64,000 nucleotides of DNA from Dyadobacter psychrophilus (GCF_900167945.1 NZ_FUZA01000003.1:62001-126000); one strand, 5' to 3'. Numbered from the stretch's first letter, positions 27,106 to 37,365 are shown. Notes: a model not told the origin generated them from the sequence alone. Program-made: numbers and translations.

Positions 27106-27241
27106 GGTTTCTGTAAAGGTTTATTGCAGTTTAGAGCATCCTTTTTGGGTAAAGTTTAATTCCGCTCAGCAATAAACCTCTACAATCGATAAAACCACCG
27201 CACTTATAGATCAACGCCAGGATTTACCCGACGAGAAAATT

Positions 27242-30200
27242 TCATTTCAACCAGTCTTTCAGCAGCCCTTCGTACGCATTCAGGAACTTATGATAAGCTT
27301 TTTCCAATTGCGGAAGGGCCTCCGCAAGCGTGCTCGTGTCATCGGATTTCAAACGCCACTCCGCATCGCGGGCAATTTCTGCGACTTGCGCTACACCCAC
27401 AGTCCCGCCGCTGCCCTTTAACGTATGCAAATTGCTTTTGACCGTCTTAATGTCGCCATTGGCATAAGCCTCCAAAGCGCCCGAAACCAACTCATTGGAT
27501 TCGGTAACAAAATCCTCGAACACAGACCACACGAGATCCGCACCGCCTATGCCATTCAATTGGTCTATTATTTCTTTATCCAAAACGGGCAAAATCACTT
27601 CCTGTGCAATTTCACGTTGTTTGGATTCCAGTTTTCGGCTTTCCACATTGCCTAGCAGGTCTTTTACTTTGAGGATCAATGTCTGCGCCCGGATCGGCTT
27701 GGCAATGTAGTCGTCCATGCCTTGGCTCATAAAGCGGTCGCGGTCCTCTTTCATGGAATAGGCCGTCATAGCAACGATCGGCGGCATAGAATCCGGGAAG
27801 CGTTTTTTTAATTCCTGGGAAGTTTCAACGCCATCCATATCCGGCATCTGGATATCCATAAATATAATGTCGTAACTCACATCCGAAACCTTTCTTTTGG
27901 CCTCCACCATTTCAATTGCCTTAAAACCGCTTTCTGCGAGATCTACGTAACAGCCCGATTTTTTCAGGATTTCATTGGCCACTTTCCGGTTCACGGCATT
28001 ATCGTCCACAAGCAGGATCGTTGGATGGTAATCCTTGAAAACATTCTCGATAGGCGTTTCTTCCATTTGCACAATGGTACTGGCTTGAGCGATGGAAGTT
28101 TCTTTGGTTTCAAATGTAAACCAGAACGTACTTCCCTCTCCTACCGTGGATTCCACGCCGATTTCCCCATGCATTAATTCGCATAACTGTTTCGAAATGG
28201 CCAATCCAAGTCCAGTTCCACCAAAAGATTTGCGTGAAGAATTGTCGAGCTGAGTAAACGAAGTAAACAAAATCTGCCGGTCCATCGGACTGATCCCAAT
28301 GCCTGAATCCTGGACCTCCACCTTGATCTTATGGAACAATCCATCCTTTTTAACCAATGTCAGAATAACCGTAACCGCGCCATTTTCTGTGAATTTCAAC
28401 GCATTGGAAGTCAGATTTGATAAGATCTGCAATAACCTCGTCTGATCTGCAATGATGAACTTTGGAATGTCGGGGGCGATTTGATAGGTAAGTGTATTGC
28501 CTTTGCTTTTGGCGGTCTGACCGAAAAGGGAGACGAGTTTTAGTAACAATTCCTCGGTTGCAATCGGCGCCTCGTGCAGTTCCATCTTTCCAGCTTCAAT
28601 TTTGGAAAGATCCAGAATGTCGTTCAGAATGTTGAGTAATGTTTCCGATGAGCGCTTGATTGTGAGCACGTAATCTTTTTGCTCCACATCCAGCGGCGTC
28701 TCGCCCAGCAAGTCGATCATCCCGATCACCCCATTCATTGGCGTCCGGATTTCATGGCTCATGTTAGCCAAAAAGCCTTCCTTAACCTTTAAGGATCGTT
28801 CTGCGTGTTCTTTTGCTTTCAGCAATTCCTGCTCGTTGCGCTTTAATTCAGTAATGTCACGCGCGAGAACGGCAATTTCCGTCGGCTTGCCTTTGTCATT
28901 GGTGAACATCAGCATGTTGATCATAAACTGCCTCTCGGTGCCATCCTTGCGGTAAAGCGAGATCTCGAAGTTTCTTAGACTCTTGCTCCTTCGTAATCGG
29001 ATCAATGCAGAATGTATCCGTTTTTTATCCGGGAAAAATTCTGTGATTTTGTGCCCTATAACTTCGCCTGGCAGGTAACCAAGCCTTTTCAGCACGGATT
29101 GGCTGATCATCGTGATCTCGCCAAGGCGGTTGATCCGGCAATAAATATCTTGCAGGTTTTCAAAAATCCCACGGAAAAGTTCTTCGCTATGCCTCAATGA
29201 AAGTTCGGCTTCCTTACGCCGCGTAATGTCGCGCGCAATGCCCGATACTTCCTCAATTACGCCATCGGCATAATGGATGGGATTGAGATAAAATTCCAGC
29301 CACATTTCGCCCTGGTCTTTCCGGTCGATTTTAAATTCAAAATATTGCGGTTCACCTTTTAATGCTTGCCTGTATTTCGTTTCAAGTGTCCTGCGATTAC
29401 TGTTACCAACCATTCGCCAGCCAAATTTCTCTGCGCTCGATTGCAGTGATGGCCTCACACCAAGCTGATTCTGAATAAGATCCGCATAATTTCTATTAAA
29501 TGAAGTCAGTTGCAACGATTTGTTGACCGACCAGATTAAATGAGAACTGCTATCGAAAATGGCATTCAGTCGTGCCAGATATTTACTCAGTTCTTCTTCG
29601 CTTTGTTTCCTTGCAATCGCCATCGCAACCTGGCCTGAAATGAATTCCAGCAATTCCAAGTCCCTGGCGTCGAACATATTAGGATCGTCATAGGATTTTA
29701 CACCAATGATCCCCGTAACGCGGTCGCCCACACGTAAAGGCACGCACAGAAGCAATTTTGGCGTTACACCATATAGATACAAGCTGTTGGTTTTAGCCAA
29801 TTCCTCAATCTTTTCTCCCGACAGGAAAAGTGGTTTATTGGACGCAATGGCGTATTCAGTAACACCATTACCCAGTTTCCTTTTGGTAAATCTCACATTT
29901 CCCTGGAAATACTGATCCACGTAATAAGGGAAATAAATGTAGCTTTTGCTTGGATCGTAAAGCGCGATAAAGAAGTTCTTGACATCGATGATCTTGCCTA
30001 ATTCCTCATGAATGCTGTGGTAGAAGTCGTCAAGATTTTGCGTGTTAACCGTCCAGTTGGCAATGCTATAATACAGGTTTTGTGCCTTTTCAGCCCTTAT
30101 TTTTTCTGTAAAATCGTTTAAAATGCAGCGGAAAGCAGTTGGCTTACCATTATCAAACCTGCAATTGACACTTCCGGCAACGAAAACCTTTTTGCCTTCC

Positions 30201-30856
30201 CTACTCAGGAATACTGTCACAAAATTGGGATTGGAATGGCCTTGTTCGATCAGTTTCAGCTGCGCCAATGCCTGTTCCTTATGTTGCGGATGCAGAATGT
30301 CTTCCATCCGCATGGAAGCGATTTCATCGAGCCCATAACCCAGCACTTCGCGCCAGGCTTTATTTACAAATATGAATTTCCCGTCAATCGCCACAAGCTG
30401 GATCAGATCGCTCGTATTATCCACCAGGTCCTGCAACTGTGAATTGGATTTGGCAATGGACGATTCCATCCTGCGGCGGCGCGTAATATCGTCGCCCACC
30501 AATGTGACACATTCCACCTCGTCCTGTTCGCGGTGCATCAGCACACTATTGATCGAGAATGTCCTTAATGAGCCTTTTTGTGCCAAAAAAGGAATTTCCC
30601 GTTGTTCCAGCTTGCGCTTTCCCTGAATTCCTTCTTCCAGCATTTGCCGGATTTCGTGCTCTTCTTCCTTCGGGATAAGTTTATCAAAAATGCTTTGTCC
30701 CAATAAATCCGACTCGAGCCAGCCCGTTTTCATCAAGGCGTGCGCACTGATATTACGGATGACGAAGTCTGGAGAAAACGTAATTCCAATGAGGTTCAGA
30801 TGCTGAAGTGTAGCGTGTATAGTCTGCCAATCGGTATGGGACAAGATCATTTCCAT
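27242..30856 (-). CDS. Hybrid sensor histidine kinase/response regulator with multiple PAS domains, GAF and Hpt
   Basis: 1204 residues, no membrane segments seen, so probably a soluble sensor. Order: PAS (about 10-125), PAS (about 140-255), GAF (about 270-420), PAS (about 430-555), PAS (about 560-675), HisKA with phospho-acceptor His701 (NMSHEIRTPMNG), HATPase (about 750-920), a receiver domain with DDNAVNRKV and acceptor Asp1001 (FMDIQMPDMDG), then an Hpt domain with His1144 (LHTLKGSGG). All phosphorelay residues are intact, so signals should pass internally to Hpt and on to an unlinked regulator. No response regulator gene lies beside it. PAS and GAF domains suggest redox or small-molecule sensing. 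Confidence 0.93.
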   Translation of the reverse strand: MEMILSHTDWQTIHATLQHLNLIGITFSPDFVIRNISAHALMKTGWLESDLLGQSIFDKLIPKEEEHEIRQMLEEGIQGKRKLEQREIPFLAQKGSLRTFSINSVLMHREQDEVECVTLVGDDITRRRRMESSIAKSNSQLQDLVDNTSDLIQLVAIDGKFIFVNKAWREVLGYGLDEIASMRMEDILHPQHKEQALAQLKLIEQGHSNPNFVTVFLSREGKKVFVAGSVNCRFDNGKPTAFRCILNDFTEKIRAEKAQNLYYSIANWTVNTQNLDDFYHSIHEELGKIIDVKNFFIALYDPSKSYIYFPYYVDQYFQGNVRFTKRKLGNGVTEYAIASNKPLFLSGEKIEELAKTNSLYLYGVTPKLLLCVPLRVGDRVTGIIGVKSYDDPNMFDARDLELLEFISGQVAMAIARKQSEEELSKYLARLNAIFDSSSHLIWSVNKSLQLTSFNRNYADLIQNQLGVRPSLQSSAEKFGWRMVGNSNRRTLETKYRQALKGEPQYFEFKIDRKDQGEMWLEFYLNPIHYADGVIEEVSGIARDITRRKEAELSLRHSEELFRGIFENLQDIYCRINRLGEITMISQSVLKRLGYLPGEVIGHKITEFFPDKKRIHSALIRLRRSKSLRNFEISLYRKDGTERQFMINMLMFTNDKGKPTEIAVLARDITELKRNEQELLKAKEHAERSLKVKEGFLANMSHEIRTPMNGVIGMIDLLGETPLDVEQKDYVLTIKRSSETLLNILNDILDLSKIEAGKMELHEAPIATEELLLKLVSLFGQTAKSKGNTLTYQIAPDIPKFIIADQTRLLQILSNLTSNALKFTENGAVTVILTLVKKDGLFHKIKVEVQDSGIGISPMDRQILFTSFTQLDNSSRKSFGGTGLGLAISKQLCELMHGEIGVESTVGEGSTFWFTFETKETSIAQASTIVQMEETPIENVFKDYHPTILLVDDNAVNRKVANEILKKSGCYVDLAESGFKAIEMVEAKRKVSDVSYDIIFMDIQMPDMDGVETSQELKKRFPDSMPPIVAMTAYSMKEDRDRFMSQGMDDYIAKPIRAQTLILKVKDLLGNVESRKLESKQREIAQEVILPVLDKEIIDQLNGIGGADLVWSVFEDFVTESNELVSGALEAYANGDIKTVKSNLHTLKGSGGTVGVAQVAEIARDAEWRLKSDDTSTLAEALPQLEKAYHKFLNAYEGLLKDWLK

Positions 30857-30900
30857 AGTATCTCGATAATCGCACTTTTAAGATTCCTTCCTATTCTTTA

Positions 30901-30933
30901 TTCGATAAATCTACGAATTAAGCCGTAATTTTG
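30901..30933 (+). promoter_or_regulatory. Predicted promoter immediately before ksgA
   Basis: TTCG (30901-30904), a 21-nt spacer and a perfect downstream box TAATTTTG (30926-30933). The box ends 4 nt before the first possible GTG start, so transcription would begin at or just after that codon. Confidence 0.5.
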
Positions 30934-30937
30934 GTTC

Positions 30938-31744
30938 GTGAAAACAAATTATAAAAAGCGCGACGATTCCAAAGTGAGGGCCAAAAAGCATTTGGGCCAG
31001 CACTTTCTGAAAGACTTAAATATTGCTCAGCGGATCGTTGACGGCCTGTCGGGACATTACGGTTACAGCAAGGTTCTGGAGATAGGCCCCGGCATGGGCG
31101 TCCTGACCCAATTTCTTATCAATAAGGATGCATTCAGCACTTACGTGATAGAAATTGACACCGAATCTGTGACCTATTTAAAGAAACATTATGAAAGTCT
31201 TACTCCAAGGATCATTGAGGGCGACTTTTTAAAATTCAATCCGGCAAATCATTTTTCCGAGCCTTTTGCCATCATTGGTAATTTCCCTTATAACATTTCC
31301 TCCCAGATCTTGTTCCGTGCATTACAAATCCGTGACCAGATCCCGGAAATCGTTTGTATGCTGCAAAAGGAAGTGGCTATGCGCATTGCGTCACCTCCGG
31401 GGAACAAGGATTATGGGATTTTGAGCGTTTTATTGCAGGCATTTTATGATATAGATTATCTGGTTTCTGTGCCCCCGGGCGCATTTGACCCGCCTCCAAA
31501 AGTGCAGTCAGGCGTAATCCGATTGCGCAGGAACACGGTTGCGGCATTGGATTGTGATGAAAAAATGTTTTTCCGTGTTGTAAAAACCGCATTTAATCAA
31601 CGGAGAAAAACGCTTCGCAATGCGCTGAAACCGGTGGGCGATTTGCCCGATCATCCATTATTGACGAAACGGGCGGAACAATTGAGTGTCGCAGAGTTCG
31701 TTGAGCTCACAAAGCTGGCCCAGGACTTGCAGCCGCAAATCTAA
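30938..31744 (+). CDS. rsmA: 16S rRNA (adenine1518-N6/adenine1519-N6)-dimethyltransferase KsgA
   Basis: 268 residues if started at the GTG at 30938. The enzyme dimethylates two adenines at the 3' end of 16S rRNA during small-subunit maturation. Motifs are [13 protein letters not shown] near the N terminus, [12 protein letters not shown] (SAM-binding) at about residue 48, and [11 protein letters not shown] (NxPY catalytic) at about 113. No ATG lies near the start. A second in-frame GTG at 30974 would give [11 protein letters not shown], closer to the usual family N terminus and compatible with the promoter at 30901-30933. The start is therefore uncertain by 12 codons. Confidence 0.93.
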   Translation: MKTNYKKRDDSKVRAKKHLGQHFLKDLNIAQRIVDGLSGHYGYSKVLEIGPGMGVLTQFLINKDAFSTYVIEIDTESVTYLKKHYESLTPRIIEGDFLKFNPANHFSEPFAIIGNFPYNISSQILFRALQIRDQIPEIVCMLQKEVAMRIASPPGNKDYGILSVLLQAFYDIDYLVSVPPGAFDPPPKVQSGVIRLRRNTVAALDCDEKMFFRVVKTAFNQRRKTLRNALKPVGDLPDHPLLTKRAEQLSVAEFVELTKLAQDLQPQI

Positions 31745-31812
31745 AATTGCCTTTAAAAAGTATATAATCTGGCTAGGAGGCATTCTGCTAATTGCTAAAA
31801 GCTAAGTGAACA

Positions 31813-33165
31813 ATGACGTTTGAATTAACCAAGGAATACGTAGAGCACATTCAGGAACTGATTGAAAAAGAGGATTCGGCTTCCATTAGAACGGAAACAG
31901 AAAGCCTTTTTCCGGCAGATATAACCGGCCTTTTGTCAGAGCTGGAAACGGAAAGTGCCAAATTCCTGATCACGCGGCTGGATGTGGAGCGCGGGGCTGA
32001 GATCCTCGCGGATATGGAACCCAATGAGCGCCGCGACTTTCTGAAAGCGTTCACGTCGGAGGAAATCTCTCATTTCGTCAATCTTTTTGATTCTGATGAT
32101 GCGGTGGATTTGTTGAATGAGCAGCCTATCCGCGTCCGAGAAGAAGTCATTGCTTTGCTGGAAGACCGCGAACAAGCGCGATTTATTCTGGACCTGCTGC
32201 ATTATGACGAAGATGTGGCGGGCGGTTTGATGCAGAAAGAGTTGGTGAAAGCCAATGTCAACTGGACTGTAAATCAATGCATTGAGGAACTCCGGCAGCA
32301 GGCCGAGGACGTAGGCAAAGTGTATGCTGTGTATGTGGTCGATGATTTTGGCAAACTACTTGGCATTCTCTCACTTAAAAAAATTGTCCTCGCCCATAAA
32401 AATACACGCATTGAAAGCCTTTATGACAAGGATGTTATTTTCGTAGAAACATATCGTCCGGCGGAAGAAGTTGCAGAATTGATGCAACGCTATGACCTTG
32501 ACGCACTGCCTGTTGTGAATGTGCAGGGAAAACTTCTAGGCCGTATCACCATTGATGACGTTATTGACGTGATCACAGAACAAGCCAGTTCCGATACATT
32601 GGCTATGGCGGGGATCACGGGCGATGTGGAAGAAGATGACACGATATGGCAGCAAACCAAGGCGCGTCTTCCGTGGCTTTTGGTGGGCATGATGGGCGGG
32701 ATTTTAGCGGCGAAATTTATCAGTTTTTTTGAGGGAGATTTGAAAATTATCCCTGCTATGGCTGCATTTATTCCGATTATTGGGTCAACTGGCGGAAACG
32801 TGGGCATCCAGACTTCCTCTATTATTTTGCAAAGTCTGGCTGACAAAACGGGTTTAGACACGACCGTTGGTCAGCGATTGATCAGGATGTTTGCGGTCGC
32901 TTTCATCAATGGCATTATCATCAGCACGATCGTTTTTGGATTTAATCTCCTGATTGGCAATGACGTACAACTGGCGCTGGTTGTTTCGGCAGCATTAATG
33001 TCAGTCGTTTTCCTGGCTTCCTTTATGGGAACTATGACGCCGATTTTGTTGGAAAAAATTGGCATTAATCCCGCAGTTGCATCAGGACCATTCATTACTA
33101 CTGCTAATGATTTGATCGGTTACGGCGTATATTTCGGACTGGCACATTTGCTATTAAATCTCTAA
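31813..33165 (+). CDS. mgtE: Magnesium transporter MgtE
   Basis: 450 residues. The MgtE N domain (about 15-130) is followed by a pair of CBS domains (about 135-260) that gate the channel by sensing cytoplasmic magnesium, and by five membrane helices (about 285-450). The selectivity region is visible as AFIPIIGSTGGNVGIQTS, and the last helices carry MSVVFLASFMGTMTPILLEKIGINPAVASGPF in part (GINPAVASGPF). The gene is 68 nt downstream of ksgA in the same orientation and convergent with serine dehydratase. Confidence 0.94.
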   Translation: MTFELTKEYVEHIQELIEKEDSASIRTETESLFPADITGLLSELETESAKFLITRLDVERGAEILADMEPNERRDFLKAFTSEEISHFVNLFDSDDAVDLLNEQPIRVREEVIALLEDREQARFILDLLHYDEDVAGGLMQKELVKANVNWTVNQCIEELRQQAEDVGKVYAVYVVDDFGKLLGILSLKKIVLAHKNTRIESLYDKDVIFVETYRPAEEVAELMQRYDLDALPVVNVQGKLLGRITIDDVIDVITEQASSDTLAMAGITGDVEEDDTIWQQTKARLPWLLVGMMGGILAAKFISFFEGDLKIIPAMAAFIPIIGSTGGNVGIQTSSIILQSLADKTGLDTTVGQRLIRMFAVAFINGIIISTIVFGFNLLIGNDVQLALVVSAALMSVVFLASFMGTMTPILLEKIGINPAVASGPFITTANDLIGYGVYFGLAHLLLNL

Positions 33166-33209
33166 TAATCAGTGCTAATCCCTCGTTGGCTGCAACGGCG
33201 CCCGCTCAT

Positions 33210-34637
33210 TTAACATTCACTCAAACTGATCGGAATGTTGACGGCTAGCCCGCCTTCGGAAGTTTCTTTATAGCGATTATTCATATCCAGCGCCGTTTCC
33301 CACATGGTATGCACAACATTGTCCAGTGAAACCTTTGCATTCTCAGGATTACTTTGCAAGGCCAGCTGACAAGCCGTGATCGCCTTGATCGCTCCCATCG
33401 TATTTCGCTCGATACAGGGAATTTGCACCAAACCTCCCACCGGGTCACAGGTAAGTCCTAAATGGTGCTCCATGGCAATTTCAGCAGCCATCAGACATTG
33501 CTCTACCGTCCCACCCGACACCTGCGCCAGCCCAGCCGCCGCCATGGCGGAGGAAACGCCAATTTCAGCCTGACAACCGCCCATAGCAGCAGAAAGCGTC
33601 GCTCCTTTTTTGAAAATGCTGCCAATTTCACCGGCTGTAAGCAAAAATCTGAACACATCTTCATCCGTGCCCCCGCCAAACGCGAGGTGAAACTGGATAA
33701 CCGCCGGGATCACACCAGCAGAACCATTCGTAGGCGCCGTAACCACGCGGCTATATGATGCATTCTCTTCATTAACCGCCAATGCAAAGCAGCTTACCCA
33801 ATCCAATGTATATTTAAAACCAGCACCACTGGTTCTGATCGCGTCCATCCAGTCATCGCACCCCACGCAAACAAGGTCATTCAAAAGTTTTTTATTTAAT
33901 GATGCCGCTCGCCGCTGCACATGAAGGCCGCCGGGCAGAACACCATTCGTTTGGCAACCATGAAAAATACTTTGCTGCATCACGTGCCAAATGTTCATCA
34001 GATCACGCCTGACATGGGTTTCGTCCTTCCAAACTTTTTCGTTTTCCAAAACAATTTCCCAGATCGGCTTACCCGAATCGTTGTGCCATTTAAGCAAGTC
34101 CGCCGCCTGGTCGACCGGATAAGGAAGGTCGACGCACGCCTTCGATTCATCTTCCGCTTTACCTTCCTGAATGACAAAACCGCCGCCGACCGAGTAGTAA
34201 GTTTCCTCGATTAAACCCGCCGATTCACAGTTTGCAATGAATGTAAGGCCATTGGGATGGAAAGGAAGTGTTTCGTTCTTATGGAAGATAATGTTTTCTT
34301 TTGGAGTAAAAACAACCCGCATGTCGCCGGGGAGCATGATGCATTCTTTTGAGGCAATTTCAGCCAAAATCTCGTCAATGTTCTCTGTTTTGACCGTAAC
34401 CGGGTCATAGCCGCTTAAACCCAGAATAACCGCGATATCCGTACCGTGGCCTTTTCCTGTTTTCGCCAGCGAACCATAAAGATGAATGTTAACCGCCCGC
34501 ACCCGATCCAGCCCGCAGCGCACCTGAACAGCCGCCAAAAACTGCTGCGCCGCCCTCCACGGACCAAGCGTATGAGAACTGGAAGGCCCAATCCCAATCT
34601 TAAAAATATCAAAAACAGATATGCGTTCTTCTTTCAT
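33210..34637 (-). CDS. sdaA: L-serine ammonia-lyase (Fe-S dependent, single chain)
   Basis: 475 residues from the ATG at 34637; two further codons upstream begin with TTG and are less likely. The enzyme deaminates L-serine to pyruvate and ammonia. The N-terminal half is the beta domain ([20 protein letters not shown]), and the C-terminal half the alpha domain with [15 protein letters not shown] and [17 protein letters not shown]. Cysteines in GCQ, CDPVGG and PCIERN correspond to the 4Fe-4S cluster ligands. Alpha and beta regions are fused as in E. coli SdaA. It is divergent from dtd. Confidence 0.94.
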   Translation of the reverse strand: MKEERISVFDIFKIGIGPSSSHTLGPWRAAQQFLAAVQVRCGLDRVRAVNIHLYGSLAKTGKGHGTDIAVILGLSGYDPVTVKTENIDEILAEIASKECIMLPGDMRVVFTPKENIIFHKNETLPFHPNGLTFIANCESAGLIEETYYSVGGGFVIQEGKAEDESKACVDLPYPVDQAADLLKWHNDSGKPIWEIVLENEKVWKDETHVRRDLMNIWHVMQQSIFHGCQTNGVLPGGLHVQRRAASLNKKLLNDLVCVGCDDWMDAIRTSGAGFKYTLDWVSCFALAVNEENASYSRVVTAPTNGSAGVIPAVIQFHLAFGGGTDEDVFRFLLTAGEIGSIFKKGATLSAAMGGCQAEIGVSSAMAAAGLAQVSGGTVEQCLMAAEIAMEHHLGLTCDPVGGLVQIPCIERNTMGAIKAITACQLALQSNPENAKVSLDNVVHTMWETALDMNNRYKETSEGGLAVNIPISLSEC

Positions 34638-34683
34638 TGGCAATTGAACTTGGCTCGGTAAAGTTAGTGAGAGTTTTTGATGT

Positions 34684-34716
34684 TTTGGAAACCTGGAAAT
34701 TCTGGGGTTACCTTTA
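34684..34716 (+). promoter_or_regulatory. Predicted Bacteroidota promoter of dtd
   Basis: TTTG (34684-34687), a 21-nt spacer and TACCTTTA (34709-34716). The upstream box is perfect and the downstream box has one mismatch. Predicted leader is about 25 nt before the ATG at 34747. Confidence 0.55.
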
Positions 34717-34746
34717 TAGCAAATGAATAATAATTAATTTTTTAAT

Positions 34747-35199
34747 ATGATTGCAGTAATCCAGCGCGTGAGCAGTGCGTCTGTTACCATTGAGGGAAAA
34801 ATTGAGGGGGAGATACAAAATGGTTTTTTAGTACTTTTAGGCGTTACGCATCTTGATAGTCAGGAGGACGTGGAATGGTTGGGCAGAAAGATTGTCGGGC
34901 TGCGGGTTTTTGGTGATAGTGATGATAAAATGAATTTGGACCTTAAATCAGTGGACGGAGACATTCTATTGATCAGCCAATTTACGCTTCATGCGAGCAC
35001 GAAAAAAGGAAACAGACCATCTTTTATCGAAGCAGCCAGACCCGAAGTTGCCATTCCGCTTTACGAAAAGATGATCCACTTTCTGGAAGCAGAATTGGAA
35101 AAACCGATCCAACGCGGGATCTTCGGGGCCGATATGAAAGTAGCATTACTGAATGACGGCCCGGTAACCATTATAATTGATTCAAAAAACAGGATCTAA
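34747..35199 (+). CDS. dtd: D-aminoacyl-tRNA deacylase
   Basis: 150 residues, the standard length. Dtd hydrolyses D-aminoacyl-tRNAs (and glycyl-tRNA-Ala) as a proofreading step. Both family motifs are present: LISQFTLHAS (SQxT) at about residue 77 and LLNDGPVTIIID (NxGPxT) at about 137. The N terminus MIAVIQRVSSASVTIEG is typical. A tandem 8-bp repeat lies between this gene and the MazG-like gene. Confidence 0.96.
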   Translation: MIAVIQRVSSASVTIEGKIEGEIQNGFLVLLGVTHLDSQEDVEWLGRKIVGLRVFGDSDDKMNLDLKSVDGDILLISQFTLHASTKKGNRPSFIEAARPEVAIPLYEKMIHFLEAELEKPIQRGIFGADMKVALLNDGPVTIIIDSKNRI

Positions 35200-35220
35200 G
35201 ATTTCTGCGTCAGCCCCCGC

Positions 35221-35283
35221 TCATTCACTCATTCACTCATTCACTAATTCACTAATTCACTAATTCAAAACCCACTCATTCAA
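35221..35283 (+). repeat. Tandem 8-bp repeat between dtd and the MazG-like gene
   Basis: Six consecutive 8-bp units run from 35221 to 35268: three of TCATTCAC, two of TAATTCAC and a last TAATTCAA. A further isolated TCATTCAA unit lies at 35276-35283, 11 nt before the next start codon. The variants are arranged in blocks, as expected from slippage and unit duplication. Confidence 0.88.
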
Positions 35284-35293
35284 AACTAAACCC

Positions 35294-35620
35294 ATGACTA
35301 TCCAAGAAGCACAATCCCAAGTAGATGACTGGATCAAAACCTACGGCGTACGATACTTTTCTGAACTGACCAATATGGCGATCCTTACTGAGGAAGTGGG
35401 GGAACTTGCCAGGATTATGGCCAGGACTTATGGTGACCAGTCCTTCAAAAAATCAGATCTGGGTAAAGACCTGGGCGATGAAATGGCGGATGTAATGTGG
35501 GTGCTGATCTGCCTAGCAAATCAAACCGGCGTTAACCTGACCGAGGCTTTTGAGAAGAATATGGCGAAGAAAACAGAACGGGATAAAGACAGGCACAAGG
35601 ATAACGCGAAATTGAAATAA
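35294..35620 (+). CDS. MazG-like nucleotide pyrophosphohydrolase
   Basis: 108 residues forming a single all-alpha NTP pyrophosphohydrolase domain. The metal-binding pattern is visible: TEEVGELAR (ExxE) at about residue 30 and LGDEMADVMW (ExxD) at about 62. Short single-domain members of this group act on modified or non-canonical nucleotides, but the substrate is not predictable. It probably shares a transcript with dtd (94-nt gap holding the tandem repeat). A terminator follows. Confidence 0.9.
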   Translation: MTIQEAQSQVDDWIKTYGVRYFSELTNMAILTEEVGELARIMARTYGDQSFKKSDLGKDLGDEMADVMWVLICLANQTGVNLTEAFEKNMAKKTERDKDRHKDNAKLK

Positions 35621-35625
35621 ACAAA

Positions 35626-35653
35626 AAGAGAGCCCGGGTGACCAGGCTCTCTT
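35626..35653. terminator. Terminator between the MazG-like gene and odhB
   Basis: AAGAGAGCC (35626-35634) pairs with GGCTCTCTT (35645-35653) across a 10-nt loop. In minus sense it lies 22 nt after the odhB stop and is followed by TTTTGTTT; in plus sense by CGTTTAT. It can serve both convergent genes. Confidence 0.75.
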
Positions 35654-35675
35654 CGTTTATCGTGCAATGTTGAAA

Positions 35676-37316
35676 TTACATATCAAGCAATAATCTCATT
35701 GGATCTTCCAAAAGTTGCTTCACGCGAACAAGGAAGCTTACGGAATCTTTGCCATCAATCGTGCGGTGGTCATATGAAAGCGCCACATACATAATCGGGC
35801 GGATAACGATCTGACCGTCAACGACAACTGCGCGCTCAACAATGTTGTGCATCCCTAAGATCGCAGATTGCGGTGCATTAATGATCGGTGTTGATAGCAT
35901 TGAACCGAATGTTCCTCCATTTGTGATTGTAAACGTACCACCAGACATTTCATCCAGCCCGAGTTTCCCGTCACGTGCACGCACTGCCAGGCGAACGATT
36001 TCCTTCTCCACAGCTGCGAACGATAATGTTTCAGCATTACGTATAACAGGAACAACTAACCCGCGAGGCGTTGAAACCGCTACGGAAATATCTGCATAAT
36101 CATTATAAACCAGCTCTTCACCATCCATATAAGCATTGATAACCGGGAAGTCTTTCAACGCAACCGTTACCGCTTTTACAAAGAATGACATAAAGCCTAA
36201 ACCTACTTCATGCTTTTCCTTGAACTTATCTTTGAATTTCGAACGCACGTCCATTACCGGCTTCATATCCACCTCATTGAAAGTGGTAAGCATGGCCGTT
36301 TCGTTTTTCACAGCCACCAAACGGCGCGCAATGGTTTTACGCAATGACGACATTTTCTCACGACGCTGACTTCTCGCTCCGGCTGGGGCCGGGGCTGCTT
36401 GCGTTGCTGGTTTGGCTGGTGCTGGCTGTGAAGCAGGAGCCGATTCAGCCGGTTTGCTACCCGCTTTCAAAGCATCATCCTTCATAATCCGTCCGCCAGA
36501 TCCTGAACCGTTAACATCTTTCGGATCAATTCCTTTTTCGGCCAAAATCTTCGCAGCAACCGGGGAGGCATGTTTTTCGCTGTATGCTTTGTCTGCTCCG
36601 GCTGTTTCAGCGGCAGGTGCAGATGTCTGAGGCGCTTGTTGAGGCGCAGCAGCCCCTGCTCCTTGCTCAATGGTGCAAATGATTGCTCCGATTGACAACG
36701 TTTCACCTTCTTTTCCAACAATCCGCAATGTTCCAGCTGCTTCTGCCGGCAATTCGAATGTTGCTTTATCGGATTCCAGCTCGCAAAGGATCTCGTCAAC
36801 TTCTACGTGATCACCATCTTTTTTGCTCCAGGAAGCAATGGTAACCTCAGTTATCGACTCTCCTACTGCGGGAACTTTCATCTCATATGCTTTTCCACCA
36901 CCGGCTGGCGCAGCGCCTGTAGATGCAGATTGGGCAGGCGCAACGGCCGCAGGTTCAGCGGCTTTATCTTCAATCTTATCGGCAGCTGGTTCCTCTGCAG
37001 CTGACGCGGCTGGCGCAGCAGCATTCGAAGCAGCGGCAGCTTCCTGCTTGGGAGCCGGCGCTTTCGATGCACCGTTTGCGGCTGAATCGATGGTTGCAAT
37101 CAGGTCACCAATGTTCAGCGTATCGCCTTCCTGCGCTTTGATGTGCAGGACGCCTTCTGCTTCCGCTGTTAATTCAAATGTCGCTTTATCCGAATCAAGT
37201 CCACAAATGACCTCATCCATCTTCACAAAATCGCCATCATTTTTGAACCAGTTTCCTATTGTAACCTCTGTAATGGACTCGCCAACGGGCGGTACTTTTA
37301 TCTCAATTTCAGCCAT
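35676..37316 (-). CDS. odhB: 2-oxoglutarate dehydrogenase E2 (dihydrolipoyl succinyltransferase), two lipoyl domains
   Basis: 546 residues. E2 carries the succinyl group from E1 to CoA in the TCA cycle. Two lipoyl domains are present, at about 1-78 with lipoyl Lys in [11 protein letters not shown] and at about 145-220 with [11 protein letters not shown], whereas E. coli SucB has one. They are joined by Ala/Pro-rich linkers, then comes a peripheral subunit-binding domain (about 250-285, [22 protein letters not shown]) and the acyltransferase core (about 320-546) with SYDHRTIDG at the active site. The gene is 49 nt downstream of the E1 gene. Succinyl rather than acetyl specificity is inferred from that partner. 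Confidence 0.93.
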   Translation of the reverse strand: MAEIEIKVPPVGESITEVTIGNWFKNDGDFVKMDEVICGLDSDKATFELTAEAEGVLHIKAQEGDTLNIGDLIATIDSAANGASKAPAPKQEAAAASNAAAPAASAAEEPAADKIEDKAAEPAAVAPAQSASTGAAPAGGGKAYEMKVPAVGESITEVTIASWSKKDGDHVEVDEILCELESDKATFELPAEAAGTLRIVGKEGETLSIGAIICTIEQGAGAAAPQQAPQTSAPAAETAGADKAYSEKHASPVAAKILAEKGIDPKDVNGSGSGGRIMKDDALKAGSKPAESAPASQPAPAKPATQAAPAPAGARSQRREKMSSLRKTIARRLVAVKNETAMLTTFNEVDMKPVMDVRSKFKDKFKEKHEVGLGFMSFFVKAVTVALKDFPVINAYMDGEELVYNDYADISVAVSTPRGLVVPVIRNAETLSFAAVEKEIVRLAVRARDGKLGLDEMSGGTFTITNGGTFGSMLSTPIINAPQSAILGMHNIVERAVVVDGQIVIRPIMYVALSYDHRTIDGKDSVSFLVRVKQLLEDPMRLLLDM

Positions 37317-37365
37317 TTTATGTGCAATCTTGTTATCGAACTAAGTGTCTAAATTTATAGGAATA

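Noticed and set aside
31744..31812. CTAGGAGGC before mgtE as a strong Shine-Dalgarno sequence.
   Set aside because: It lies about 30 nt before the ATG, too far for a ribosome-binding site, and no nearer start codon opens a frame.
36823..37344. A 173-codon Ala/Ser-rich plus-strand open frame opposite odhB.
   Set aside because: It arises from the Ala/Pro-rich linker and lipoyl domains of odhB read in antisense; composition and lack of homology mark it as a shadow.
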